Source: an uncultured Collinsella sp. (GTDB lineage Bacteria; Actinomycetota; Coriobacteriia; Coriobacteriales; Coriobacteriaceae). Taken from it: DNA of 55,537 nt. Below, piece after piece: positions 1 to 7,001 of the stretch (within the stretch, counting starts at the first letter, position 1; each line of letters starts with the position of its first letter). The DNA is taken from contig UQTU01000018.1 in the NCBI GenBank assembly GCA_900544135.1, positions 1 through 55,537 on the forward strand, given 5' to 3'. The translations under genes and the position numbers were made by a program. Below the pieces are notes generated by a model. It was not told the origin of the DNA. It did not search any database and saw only the letters and a list, made by a program, of their open reading frames with translations.

Positions 1-658
1 AAAACCCCCCGGCCCGCCCCCATAAAACCCCGGAAAATGGGGGAGCCCCGCCCTCGATCCCCCCCCCCCCCGCCATAAGCTCGCGCATCTTGGCGCAAAA
101 TAGCTCCTGCTCCCCCGCCTTAAACACCAAGTGAAGTGTCACGGCATCCGCGTAATCGGTATCCGAAACCTTGGCACCCGAATCCTGCGCCAAACGAAGC
201 ACCTGCTCATACTGCGGATAGGCCACATGCACGTCAACAGGCACGACACTCGTCATCTCGACAATCTGCCCGGCCTCCCGAGCAGCTGCCACCGCCGCCT
301 GCGTCGCCGCAGTATAGGCGCGCACCAAGCCACCAGGTCCCAACAGCGTGCCACCAAAATAGCGCGTCACCACGCAGCAAACATTTTTGAGCTCTGCGCC
401 GCGCAACACCTCGAGCGTCGGCATACCGCTCGTGCGGCTCGGCTCACCATCATCGCTCTGGCGCTCGCGTCCATCGACTAAAATCCACGCGGGAACATTG
501 TGTCGAGCGTCGCAATGACGCTTGCGAACCATCTCGATAAAGGCATTCGCCTCATCCTCGGACTCAATATGGACCAGCTGGGCAATAAATCGGCTCTTGC
601 GGTCCACAAACTCGCCCGAAACCTCAATATTTGATTGCAGAGTTAAATAGCTGTCCAA
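1..658 (-). CDS. yigZ: YigZ/IMPACT family protein, 3' end outside the window
   Basis: The minus-strand reading frame stays open from a TTG at 658 to the window edge, so the gene is partial. The translation carries the family hallmarks: RKSRFIA near the N-terminus, DDGEPSRTSGMP around residues 65-76, and VVTRYFGGTLLGPGGLVRAY shortly after. These belong to the UPF0029/IMPACT fold. The cellular role of bacterial YigZ is not well settled. A GAGGGG Shine-Dalgarno lies 5 nt before the TTG at 658 and only 2 nt before another TTG at 661, so 658 is preferred. About 193 codons precede a run of 13 C (plus strand 59-71), which codes for glycines. The family is about 200 residues long, so the run falls at or just past the normal C-terminus. 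Confidence 0.85.
   Translation of the reverse strand, partial: MDSYLTLQSNIEVSGEFVDRKSRFIAQLVHIESEDEANAFIEMVRKRHCDARHNVPAWILVDGRERQSDDGEPSRTSGMPTLEVLRGAELKNVCCVVTRYFGGTLLGPGGLVRAYTAATQAAVAAAREAGQIVEMTSVVPVDVHVAYPQYEQVLRLAQDSGAKVSDTDYADAVTLHLVFKAGEQELFCAKMRELMAGGGGIEGGAPPFSGVLWGRAGGF
59..71. repeat. Homopolymeric C(13) tract
   Basis: Thirteen consecutive C on the plus strand lie inside the 3' part of the yigZ frame, where they encode consecutive glycines. The surrounding 70 bases also contain many C4-C6 runs. Such tracts slip during replication and are also typical places for assembly error, so the C-terminus of YigZ is uncertain. Confidence 0.9.
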
Positions 659-767
659 CAAAGCCCCTCAACAACAAGCAAAGCAACAAACAGCCTCAAT
701 AATACGGCAAAGGCCGTACCGATAACCTCGGTAAATAGAACGGAAACGCCAATGATACCGTCACCAA

Positions 768-880
768 CAGCGAGAACCCGTCAGCGCGAGCAAGGTGCCT
801 TGAAAGACAAGGGCATTGACCTTGTGGTCATGCCCGAAGGCTTGAAAGGCAGATTGCCGCGCTGACGGGTTCGCAGCGTC
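768..880 (+). repeat. Structured intergenic repeat, copy 1
   Basis: First of three related elements. A perfect 14-bp outer stem (774-787 with 859-872) encloses a 4-bp stem (GCAA/TTGC), a 6-bp stem (TGCCTT/AAGGCA), a purine-rich internal loop and a terminal hairpin built on GGGCAT/ATGCCC. The flanks CAGCGA and GCAGCGTC are shared with copy 2. The outer stem sequence differs completely from copy 2 yet pairs in both, while loop sequences such as TTGAAAGA and TTGAAAGGCAGATTGCC are kept. It lies 12 nt beyond the 3' end of rnpB, in the orientation opposite to rnpB. It could be a small RNA, an RNA processing element or a palindromic DNA repeat; the strand is not proven. Confidence 0.75.
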
Positions 881-892
881 AACATAGTTGCC

Positions 893-1248
893 AAGTGGGC
901 CTATAAGCCGGGTTCTGTCGTGAACGGTCATTTATCTTGTCTGCACGTTACCGTGCAGCTCCACGCACGCTACCCGAACGCGGACCGGGCCGGCCCATAG
1001 CGTTCCTATTCGCGCTTGCTCCGGATGGGGCTTGCCAAGCCGCCGTGTTGCCACGACGCTGGTGGTCTCTTACACCACCGTTTCAGCTTTTCCCTTTACG
1101 CCTTGCGGCGCAGGTGGGAGTCTTCTTTTCTGCGGCGCTTTCCGTCGGATCACTCCGCCCGGCCGTTAGCCGGCATCCCGCCCTCTGGAGCCCGGACTTT
1201 CCTCACGCGTACTGCAAGCAGCACATCGCGCGACCGTCTGGCCCACTC
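893..1248 (-). ncRNA. rnpB: RNase P RNA (bacterial type A)
   Basis: Catalytic RNA of RNase P, which removes 5' leaders from tRNA precursors. On the minus strand the 5' part contains the universal GAGGAAAGTCCGGGCTCC block, and the 3' end contains ACAGAACCCGGCTTATAGG, the other half of the conserved core. The ends are set by the P1 helix, where GAGTGGGCC at 1240-1248 pairs with GGCCCACTT at 893-901. The length of about 356 nt is usual for type A. A candidate promoter lies just upstream (1260-1286). No U-rich intrinsic terminator follows; the next structure downstream is copy 1 of the structured repeat. Confidence 0.95.
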
Positions 1249-1259
1249 AGCAGTGCAAG

Positions 1260-1286
1260 AGTGTAACACACCGTTGCCGCAGGCAA
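1260..1286 (-). promoter_or_regulatory. Candidate rnpB promoter
   Basis: On the minus strand a TACACT -10 box (1260-1265) sits 11 nt before the proposed 5' end of rnpB. A TTGCCT -35-like box (1281-1286) lies 15 bp upstream, which is short for sigma-70 spacing. Confidence 0.4.
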
Positions 1287-1413
1287 TGGCACAACGCAAA
1301 CGCTCGACACGATAAACCAAGAACCGCCATGCGTTACAATGGTCCTGTCGATGGGCAACGTCGTCAGTCGAGACGCGACCGCGCTCCGCACCCCTCCGTC
1401 TACTCGGTGTGTT

Positions 1414-1450
1414 CCCGCCTCCTCCCCGAGGCGGGATGTCGGCATTTTTT
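1414..1450 (+). terminator. Possible terminator or isolated hairpin
   Basis: CCCGCCTC and GAGGCGGG form a perfect 8-bp stem, followed 9 nt later by T6 on the plus strand. No plus-strand gene is visible upstream; the gap 1249-1572 otherwise holds only the rnpB promoter and the rpsA terminator. A short unrecognised transcript starting near a TACAAT at 1335-1340 is possible but unproven. Confidence 0.35.
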
Positions 1451-1515
1451 CATGCACCGACAATCCAATAGCCTGTGGACAGCCCGGCAGCATTGCGTAT
1501 CTCGGCGCCAAATGC

Positions 1516-1549
1516 AAAAAGGGATCCGTCCATTACGGACGGATCCCTT
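1516..1549 (-). terminator. rpsA terminator
   Basis: A perfect 13-bp stem (1519-1531 with 1537-1549) is followed on the minus strand by T5 and TTTGG, starting 24 nt after the rpsA stop codon. Confidence 0.9.
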
Positions 1550-1572
1550 AAACAAGTGATCGTCAAACCGAT

Positions 1573-2739
1573 TTACTCGGCGTCGGTCTCCTCGTCCTTC
1601 TTCTCGGAAGGCAGCGGGGTAACCTCGATCTCGACGCCCAGAGTCTCAGCAGCAGACTTCATGGACAGGGAGATACGACGACGGTCGAGGTCGATCTCCA
1701 TGACCTTGACCTGAACCTTGTCGCCCACATGGGTGACCTGAGAAGGCTGATCGACGTGCTTGTTGGCCATCTCGGAGATGTGCACCAGGCCCTCGATGCC
1801 CTCGCCCAGGTCGACGAAAGCGCCGAACGGGACAAGCTTGGTCACAGTGCCCTCGACGATGGCGCCGACGGGGTACTTCTTGACCAGTGCGCGCCACGGA
1901 TCCTCGGTGGTCTGCTTGAGACCCAGGGAGATGCGCTCGCGGTTGAGATCGACGTCGAGAACCTCGACCTCGACCTCCTGGCCGACCTTGACAACCTCGG
2001 AAGGATGGTTGACGTGGTTCCAGGAGAGCTCGGAGATGTGGATGAGGCCGTCGATACCGCCGAGGTCGACGAAGGCGCCGAAGTCGACGATGGAGGAAAC
2101 GGTACCCTGGAGACGCATGCCAGACTTGAGCTTGGACAGGATCTCGGAGCGCTCGGCCTTACGGGACTCCTCGAGCACGACGCGACGGGAGAGGACGACG
2201 TTGTTGCGGTTGCGGTCCATCTCGATGACGCGGGCCTCGATGCGGGTGCCCATGTAAGAGGTGAGGTCCTTGACGCGACGGAGGTCGACGAGAGAAGCGG
2301 GCAGGAAGCCACGCAGGCCGATGTCGAGGATCAGGCCGCCCTTGACAACCTCGATAACCTCGCCCTCGACGTTCTCGCCGGAGTTGAACTTCTCCTCGAT
2401 GCGGTTCCAAGCACGCTCGTACTCGGCACGCTTCTTGGACAGGACCAGACGACCGTCCTTGTCCTCCTTCTGGAGAACCAGAGCCTCGATGGGATCACCG
2501 AGTGCAACGATGTCTGCAGGGTTAGCGTCCTTACGGATGGACAGCTCGCGGACCGGGATAACGCCCTCGGACTTGAATCCGATGTCAACGAGCACCTCGT
2601 CATGCTCGATCTTAACGACAGTGCCGTTAACGAGATCGCCCTCATCAAAGTCGGTAATCGTACCGTCGATGAGGTTGTTCATCTCCTCCTCATTGACATC
2701 GTCAAGAGAGAAAATGGACGAGTTCTGAATCTCACTCAA
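1573..2739 (-). CDS. rpsA: 30S ribosomal protein S1
   Basis: S1 binds mRNA on the 30S subunit through repeated OB-fold S1 domains. The 388-residue product has four S1 repeats, recognisable from phrases such as GDLVNGTVVKIEHDEVLVDI (about residue 35), GENVEGEVIEVVKGGLILDI (about 120), GMRLQGTVSSIVDFGAFVDL (about 205) and GAIVEGTVTKLVPFGAFVDL (about 290). Repeats 3 and 4 are the most canonical. Four domains, rather than the six of E. coli, are usual for Gram-positive forms. The start is a TTG at 2737-2739 with AAAGGGG 7 nt upstream. The gene is monocistronic, with its own strong terminator at 1516-1549. Confidence 0.95.
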   Translation of the reverse strand: MSEIQNSSIFSLDDVNEEEMNNLIDGTITDFDEGDLVNGTVVKIEHDEVLVDIGFKSEGVIPVRELSIRKDANPADIVALGDPIEALVLQKEDKDGRLVLSKKRAEYERAWNRIEEKFNSGENVEGEVIEVVKGGLILDIGLRGFLPASLVDLRRVKDLTSYMGTRIEARVIEMDRNRNNVVLSRRVVLEESRKAERSEILSKLKSGMRLQGTVSSIVDFGAFVDLGGIDGLIHISELSWNHVNHPSEVVKVGQEVEVEVLDVDLNRERISLGLKQTTEDPWRALVKKYPVGAIVEGTVTKLVPFGAFVDLGEGIEGLVHISEMANKHVDQPSQVTHVGDKVQVKVMEIDLDRRRISLSMKSAAETLGVEIEVTPLPSEKKDEETDAE

Positions 2740-3053
2740 AGGTGGACCCCTTTCGAACTACGGGGCCCCGATTGCTAGGACCTACAGAAGGGTGCGACAA
2801 GCACACAACGTTTAGGAACACTCGGGAGCCGACAGATACTAATGTGACGCTTATGCAATCACGTTCGTATAGATTACGGGGAATTTACTTCGATTTCAAG
2901 CGCGAACTGCGATTTTTTACTCGTATGGAGACTTTTTCGCAATCTTGTGGACGACCGTCTCCATAAATTGACGATAGGCAGTTAGGCATACGGCTTTGGG
3001 GTAAAGTATCCGGAGCAACGATTCTGGAACGATTTATCGAGAAAGGTGCCCGC
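2740..3053. other. Divergent intergenic region rpsA / HAD gene
   Basis: This 314-bp gap must hold the promoters of rpsA (minus) and of the HAD hydrolase (plus). It is AT-richer than its surroundings. A TTGACG at 2968-2973 resembles a -35 box, but no convincing -10 box is correctly spaced. I see no ORF and no riboswitch. Confidence 0.5.
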
Positions 3054-3812
3054 GTGCTCAAAGCAGTCGTTTTCGATATGGACGAGACGCTTCTTAGCAT
3101 CAACCTCAACGCGTTCATCCTTCGCTATTTTAAGGATGTCTCGTCGATGCTCGCGGATATCGGACGACGCAGCCGAGGTGGCACGATGGCGCGCCTCGGC
3201 ACCATCCTGGTCGACCTCAACGCCAACCGCCGAAGCGGCACGGACAACCGCACCAATCTTGAGTTTTACCGCACCGAGGTCGAGCGTAGGTGCGGCATCT
3301 GCCTCTCCGATCCCCTCATCTATGAGGCGTTTACCTACTACGACCGCGAAGTGCTTCCGCACAAGAATGACGATGTCATCAACGCCCACGCCATGTCGGG
3401 CGCACACGCCGCTCTCCAGGCCGTACAGGATGCAGGGCTGCGCTGCGCGCTCTTTACCAACCCCAGCTTTCCGCAGGGGGCCATCGAGTGCCGCATGGGT
3501 TGGGGCGACCTGGCCGACGCCCCCTTTGAGCTCGTCACGCATATGGGAAACGCCACCCGCTGCAAGCCCGATGCCACCTACTATCTCGAGCAGCTTCAGA
3601 TGATGGGACTCGAGCCACACGAGGTCCTTATGGTGGGCAACGATCCCAAGCGCGACTTCCCCAGCCCCGCCTGCGGCATTCAAACCGCCTATGTTGGCCA
3701 GGGAAAACCCGGCCGAGCCACCTGGCACGGAACCATGGAAGACTTCGCCCGCAACTTCAACGCCGTAGTAGAAGCCTTCTACGAACACCAAGTAGCCAAC
3801 GAACTGTCGTAG
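3054..3812 (+). CDS. HAD-superfamily hydrolase
   Basis: Probable phosphatase of the haloacid dehalogenase superfamily, 252 residues, cytoplasmic. Motif I is FDMDET near residue 8 (the two Asp are nucleophile and acid/base), motif II is the Thr in LFTNPSF, and motif IV is MVGNDPKRDF, which supplies the Mg-binding Asp residues; the Lys of CKPDATYY fits motif III. A large helical cap lies between motifs I and II. The substrate cannot be read from sequence. The start is a GTG at 3054 with GAAAGG 7 nt upstream. It stands alone, followed by copy 2 of the structured repeat. Confidence 0.85.
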   Translation: MLKAVVFDMDETLLSINLNAFILRYFKDVSSMLADIGRRSRGGTMARLGTILVDLNANRRSGTDNRTNLEFYRTEVERRCGICLSDPLIYEAFTYYDREVLPHKNDDVINAHAMSGAHAALQAVQDAGLRCALFTNPSFPQGAIECRMGWGDLADAPFELVTHMGNATRCKPDATYYLEQLQMMGLEPHEVLMVGNDPKRDFPSPACGIQTAYVGQGKPGRATWHGTMEDFARNFNAVVEAFYEHQVANELS

Positions 3813-3837
3813 GACCCCTCGCTCCAAACAAAATAGT

Positions 3838-3969
3838 GCCGCAGGTTGAGCATAAGTCAGCGAAAACGCCCCTAAGCGAGCAATGTGCCTTGAAAGAGGA
3901 GGGCATAGGCCTTCTGGCCATGCCCGACGATTGAAAGGCAGATTGCCGTTTAGGGGCGTTTGCAGCGTC
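3838..3969 (+). repeat. Structured intergenic repeat, copy 2
   Basis: Second copy, between the convergent HAD gene and cyuA. It begins with a 23-nt flank (3838-3860, GCCGCAGGTTGAGCATAAG then TCAG) that is shared with copy 3. The outer stem AAACGCCCCTAA/TTAGGGGCGTTT (3864-3875 with 3950-3961) replaces the unrelated outer stem of copy 1. The inner GCAA/TTGC and TGCCTT/AAGGCA stems and the GGGCAT/ATGCCC hairpin are kept. Inside that hairpin GACC/GGTC of copy 1 becomes GGCC/GGCC, a compensatory pair change. The trailing GCAGCGTC is also shared with copy 1. Confidence 0.75.
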
Positions 3970-3974
3970 GACTG

Positions 3975-4002
3975 GTTACGCGGTTTGGTAAAACCGCGTA
4001 AC
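3975..4002 (-). terminator. Hairpin overlapping the cyuA stop codon
   Basis: A perfect 12-bp stem GTTACGCGGTTT/AAACCGCGTAAC with a 4-nt loop starts within the TAG stop of cyuA. There is no U-tract on either strand, so it may stabilise the 3' end or act together with the neighbouring structured repeat rather than terminate by itself. Confidence 0.5.
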
Positions 4003-5321
4003 TAACAGACTCGAGTCTTGCCGATCATAATGTTGAGGATCTCGACGTCGGTGTCCTTCATGCCCACGCGGCCTACGTAGCCCATGCTGGCGATTGTCTG
4101 CTCGACGGTATCCTGGATCAGGCCCTCGCCGGCGCGAAAGCCGCGACCCTGCATGGCCATATCGTGACCCAGAATTGCCGCATCGACGGCAGCGGAAATC
4201 TTGGCGGCGCAGCTCGCCTTGGCGCCATCGCACACGATGCCGCCCACGTTACCGAGCGTGTTCGAAACCGTTGCGCCAATCTGCTCGCGCGTGCCACCGC
4301 ACAGCCAGGTAATCGCGGCGCCGGCGCCGCACGCGGCGCAAATAGCACCGCAAAACGCCGAGAGCGCACCGATATAGCTCTTGATATGCACGGCAATAAG
4401 GTCGGACAGCATCACGGCGCGCACCAGGCGCTCGTGGTCGCAACGCAGGTACTCGGCATACTCCATGACGGGCAGTGCGCAGGTAATGCCCTGATTGCCC
4501 GAGCCGCACACAATGGCGACCGGCAGCGCGCAGCCGTTCATGCGGGCGTCAGACCCGGCGGCCGCACGGGCACGGGCACGGCAGGCGACGTCATCGGCAC
4601 GAGCACCCAGCAGCGTACGACCCACCTCGGCGCCCCAAGCGTGCGCAAGGCCCTCGGCACTGATCGCGCCATTCAGCTCAATCTGACGCTCAACGGCAGC
4701 GCGGGCGTCCTCAATGTCGCCGTCCTCAATAAAGTCGATGATGGACTCAATCGACATGGGCGTGTCGGCGTTGTCTGCCGCACGCTCGGCCACGACGCGT
4801 TCGGCGCAGGCGGCGCACTCCCCCGCCGACTTGCCGCACACCGGAATACCGTCGAGCGTATGGCACGTGACGTTGGTGTGGTGGTCGGTAATCTCGACGA
4901 CCGCGGTATGGCCCCCGGCCGTCGCAGTCACCTTGATGTAGAGGTTGGGCACACCCTCGACAAGCGACACATCGCAGTAGCCGGCGTCGGCGAGGAGCTC
5001 GGCCACGCGAGCGCGGTCTTCATCGTTAACGCTCTCGAGCACCTCGAGAGCGCTCTTAGCGTCGCCACCCACGGCACCCAGCACGGCTGCCGCCTCAATA
5101 CCGTGCATACCACCCGAGTTGGGCACGGTCACGCTCTTAACGTTCTTGATGATGTTGCCCGAGCAGGCAACGTCCATATGATCGGGCTCGCAACCGAGCG
5201 TCTGGCTCGCCAGTGCCGCTGCATAGGCAACGGCAATGGGCTCGGTGCAGCCGAGCGCACAGACAAGCTCGCGGTTCAAAACATCGCAAAACGCGGCATC
5301 ACGAAGGGAATCGGTAGGCAT
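4002..5321 (-). CDS. cyuA: L-cysteine desulfidase-like protein (UPF0597/CyuA family)
   Basis: The family includes E. coli CyuA (YhaM), which breaks L-cysteine into pyruvate, ammonia and sulfide with the help of a 4Fe-4S cluster. It is also annotated as 'serine dehydratase subunit alpha family'. The 439-residue length matches. Conserved cysteines are visible in CALGCTEPIAVAY near residue 25, in CGSGNQGI in the second half, and in CDGAKASCAAK near the C-terminus, as expected for cluster ligation. The start ATG at 5321 has GGAG 6 nt upstream. It stands alone, divergent from rpiB. Whether it prefers cysteine or serine cannot be decided from sequence. Confidence 0.85.
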   Translation of the reverse strand: MPTDSLRDAAFCDVLNRELVCALGCTEPIAVAYAAALASQTLGCEPDHMDVACSGNIIKNVKSVTVPNSGGMHGIEAAAVLGAVGGDAKSALEVLESVNDEDRARVAELLADAGYCDVSLVEGVPNLYIKVTATAGGHTAVVEITDHHTNVTCHTLDGIPVCGKSAGECAACAERVVAERAADNADTPMSIESIIDFIEDGDIEDARAAVERQIELNGAISAEGLAHAWGAEVGRTLLGARADDVACRARARAAAGSDARMNGCALPVAIVCGSGNQGITCALPVMEYAEYLRCDHERLVRAVMLSDLIAVHIKSYIGALSAFCGAICAACGAGAAITWLCGGTREQIGATVSNTLGNVGGIVCDGAKASCAAKISAAVDAAILGHDMAMQGRGFRAGEGLIQDTVEQTIASMGYVGRVGMKDTDVEILNIMIGKTRVC

Positions 5322-5357
5322 AGGTATCTCCTACTTGTATAACGGACTGGGCTCTCG

Positions 5358-5387
5358 AAAATAATTAGTTCTTTTATTTGATAACAA
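5358..5387 (-). promoter_or_regulatory. Candidate cyuA promoter
   Basis: The stretch is AT-rich, with TTGTTA (5382-5387) and TATTTT (5358-5363) 18 bp apart on the minus strand, about 35 bp before the cyuA start. Confidence 0.3.
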
Positions 5388-5593
5388 TGCATCAAAAACC
5401 GCAACCATGGTTCCGGCAGACGGCGCTCAAGCGCAAACTGACGACATTCATTCACGAGAAACCGGTCTTGTTGCATGCTAAAGCGTCTGACCAAAAAACG
5501 CCCGAGCGTTTACGCAAAAGTCGCGCTATCATGCAGTCGAACGCGGTAAACACCTTTAGCATTTGCGCCGCACAGACCAGAGAGGAACCATCC

Positions 5594-6061
5594 ATGAAGA
5601 TCGGTATCGGTAACGACCACGCCGCCGTCGAGCTCAAGAACATCATCTCCGAGCACCTGAAGGAGCGCGGCTGCGAGGTCGTGAACTTTGGCACCGACAC
5701 CTCCGAGAGCTTTGACTACCCCATCGCCGGCTACAAGGTGGGTAAGGCCGTTGCCAACGGCGACGTCGACCTGGGCATCCTCATCTGTGGCACCGGCGTC
5801 GGGATTAGTCTGGCTGCCAACAAGGTCGAGGGCGTACGCGCCGTTGTGTGCTCCGAGCCCTTCAGCGCCAAGCTCTCCCGCATGCACAACAATACCAACG
5901 TGCTCGCCTTTGGCGCCCGCGTCGTGGGCTCCGAGCTCGCCAAGATGATTGTCGACGAGTGGCTCGACGCCGAGTTTGAGGGTGGTCGTCACGAGCGTCG
6001 CGTTAACCTCCTCAACGAGATCGATCGCACGCGCGGCCTTAAGATCGTCGACGAAGCCTAA
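5594..6061 (+). CDS. rpiB: Ribose 5-phosphate isomerase B
   Basis: RpiB interconverts ribulose 5-phosphate and ribose 5-phosphate in the pentose phosphate pathway. The 155-residue protein opens with MKIGIGNDHAAVELK, which holds the catalytic-region Asp-His, and contains GILICGTGVGISLAANK, the phosphate-binding and active-site Cys loop, then the RMHNNTNVLAFGAR segment; all are family signatures. The start ATG at 5594 has AGAGGAA 8 nt upstream. The same frame is open back to 5378, but that extension has no Shine-Dalgarno and no homology, so the short form is chosen. A strong hairpin follows at 6089. Confidence 0.95.
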   Translation: MKIGIGNDHAAVELKNIISEHLKERGCEVVNFGTDTSESFDYPIAGYKVGKAVANGDVDLGILICGTGVGISLAANKVEGVRAVVCSEPFSAKLSRMHNNTNVLAFGARVVGSELAKMIVDEWLDAEFEGGRHERRVNLLNEIDRTRGLKIVDEA

Positions 6062-6088
6062 ACTATTCAGTGCCACAAGCTAACAGCA

Positions 6089-6130
6089 GGGGCCCGCTCG
6101 GAACACGTGTCCGAGCGGGCCCCTTCATAG
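6089..6130 (+). terminator. rpiB terminator
   Basis: A perfect 14-bp stem, GGGGCCCGCTCGGA with TCCGAGCGGGCCCC, has a 7-nt loop and is followed by a weak T-rich tail. It begins 27 nt after the rpiB stop. Confidence 0.7.
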
Positions 6131-6140
6131 ATTTTGAAAT

Positions 6141-6173
6141 AAAAGAGCGCCGCGGATGGAGTTCCGCGGCGCC
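6141..6173 (-). terminator. ndk terminator
   Basis: GCGCCGCGGA/TCCGCGGCGC stem followed on the minus strand by CTTTTATTT. It faces the rpiB terminator. Confidence 0.85.
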
Positions 6174-6212
6174 CAAGCCACACGCTAACAGCTTTAAGGA
6201 GTCAAAGCTGGT

Positions 6213-6617
6213 TTAGCCAAAGAAGCGCTTGATCTCGATCTCGGCGTTCTCCAGGCAGTCGGAGCCGTGGATCACGTTGGCGTTGACATCAACGGCAAAG
6301 TCGCCGCGGATGGTACCAGGAGCAGCGTCAAGCGGATTAGTAGCGCCCATAAGGGTGCGCATCTTAGCAACAGCGGAGAGACCGGAAACGACCATCTTGA
6401 CGACCGGACCGCTCGTCATAAAGTCACAGAGACCGCCAAAGAAGGGCTTGTCGGCCAGATGGGCATAGTGCTCCTCGACGGTAGCGCGCTCGAGCGTGGT
6501 CATCTCCATGCGCTCGATGACAAGGCCGCTGCGCTCGATGCGAGCAACAATCTCGCCGATCTTGCGGTCGCGCACGGCGTCGGGCTTAATCATGATGAAG
6601 GTCTTCTCGATAGCCAT
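6213..6617 (-). CDS. ndk: Nucleoside diphosphate kinase
   Basis: Transfers the gamma-phosphate of ATP to other nucleoside diphosphates through a phosphohistidine. The 134-residue protein shows EKTFIMIKPDAV at the N-terminus, the Kpn-loop region in the middle, and the catalytic histidine in NVIHGSDCLENAEIEI near residue 115. The ATG at 6617 (MAIEKTF) has GAAAGG 6 nt upstream; a longer frame starts at 6659 but adds 14 residues not found in the family. Monocistronic, between its terminator (6141) and a candidate promoter at 6681-6709. Confidence 0.95.
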   Translation of the reverse strand: MAIEKTFIMIKPDAVRDRKIGEIVARIERSGLVIERMEMTTLERATVEEHYAHLADKPFFGGLCDFMTSGPVVKMVVSGLSAVAKMRTLMGATNPLDAAPGTIRGDFAVDVNANVIHGSDCLENAEIEIKRFFG

Positions 6618-7001
6618 AAGGTAGCCTTTCAAGTAGGTTCGCGCGTGCCCAAGTCCCATTCCGGCACCCGCCTGGACTGCATCGTAACAGAGTTTTAGCT
6701 GCAGTTAAACAAAAAGCTGTTTATTGAAACGTTGCAATTTATTGAAGCGTTCCATATGTGTCACTTCTGTTTCGAAGCCCGATTAGAGTACCATCCGACT
6801 GCCCATCAACCGCATCGAGCAGAGCAGACGGTCGGTTGCCGCCCGCGAACGTACCCCATTCACAACCTGCCCAAAGGTTCTACAGAACTTCTCGACAAGC
6901 CCCTCCCCCATAGCAACAAAATGCGGGCGCCCACATCAGCAGGCGCCCGTAAAGCGAAAACGATTTATCAATAAATGGCCAAAACGGCTTCAGCCAAACC
7001 T
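6618..7001. other. Intergenic region ndk / argH
   Basis: A 384-bp gap. The half next to ndk is AT-rich and carries a weak minus-strand promoter candidate (TTTAAC at 6704-6709 and TACGAT at 6681-6686, spacing 17). The half next to argH holds the argH terminator. No ORF with a ribosome binding site is visible. Confidence 0.5.
6916..6950 (-). terminator. argH terminator
   Basis: ACGGGCGCC/GGCGCCCGC stem with a 10-nt loop, followed on the minus strand by ATTTTGTT, 50 nt past the argH stop. Confidence 0.8.

Noticed and set aside
1268..1450. Possible 6S or SRP RNA near rnpB
   Set aside because: No SRP Alu/S-domain consensus and no long rod structure of 6S RNA; only one hairpin with a distant T-run.
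1729..2778. Long plus-strand ORF (349 codons) opposite rpsA
   Set aside because: Exact antisense of ribosomal protein S1; the protein has no recognisable family and is rich in Asp/Leu/Val, as expected from the mirrored frame of a GC-rich gene.
5378..5593. N-terminal extension of rpiB
   Set aside because: The RpiB family starts at MKIGIGNDH, which has its own ribosome binding site; the extension has neither homology nor a start signal.
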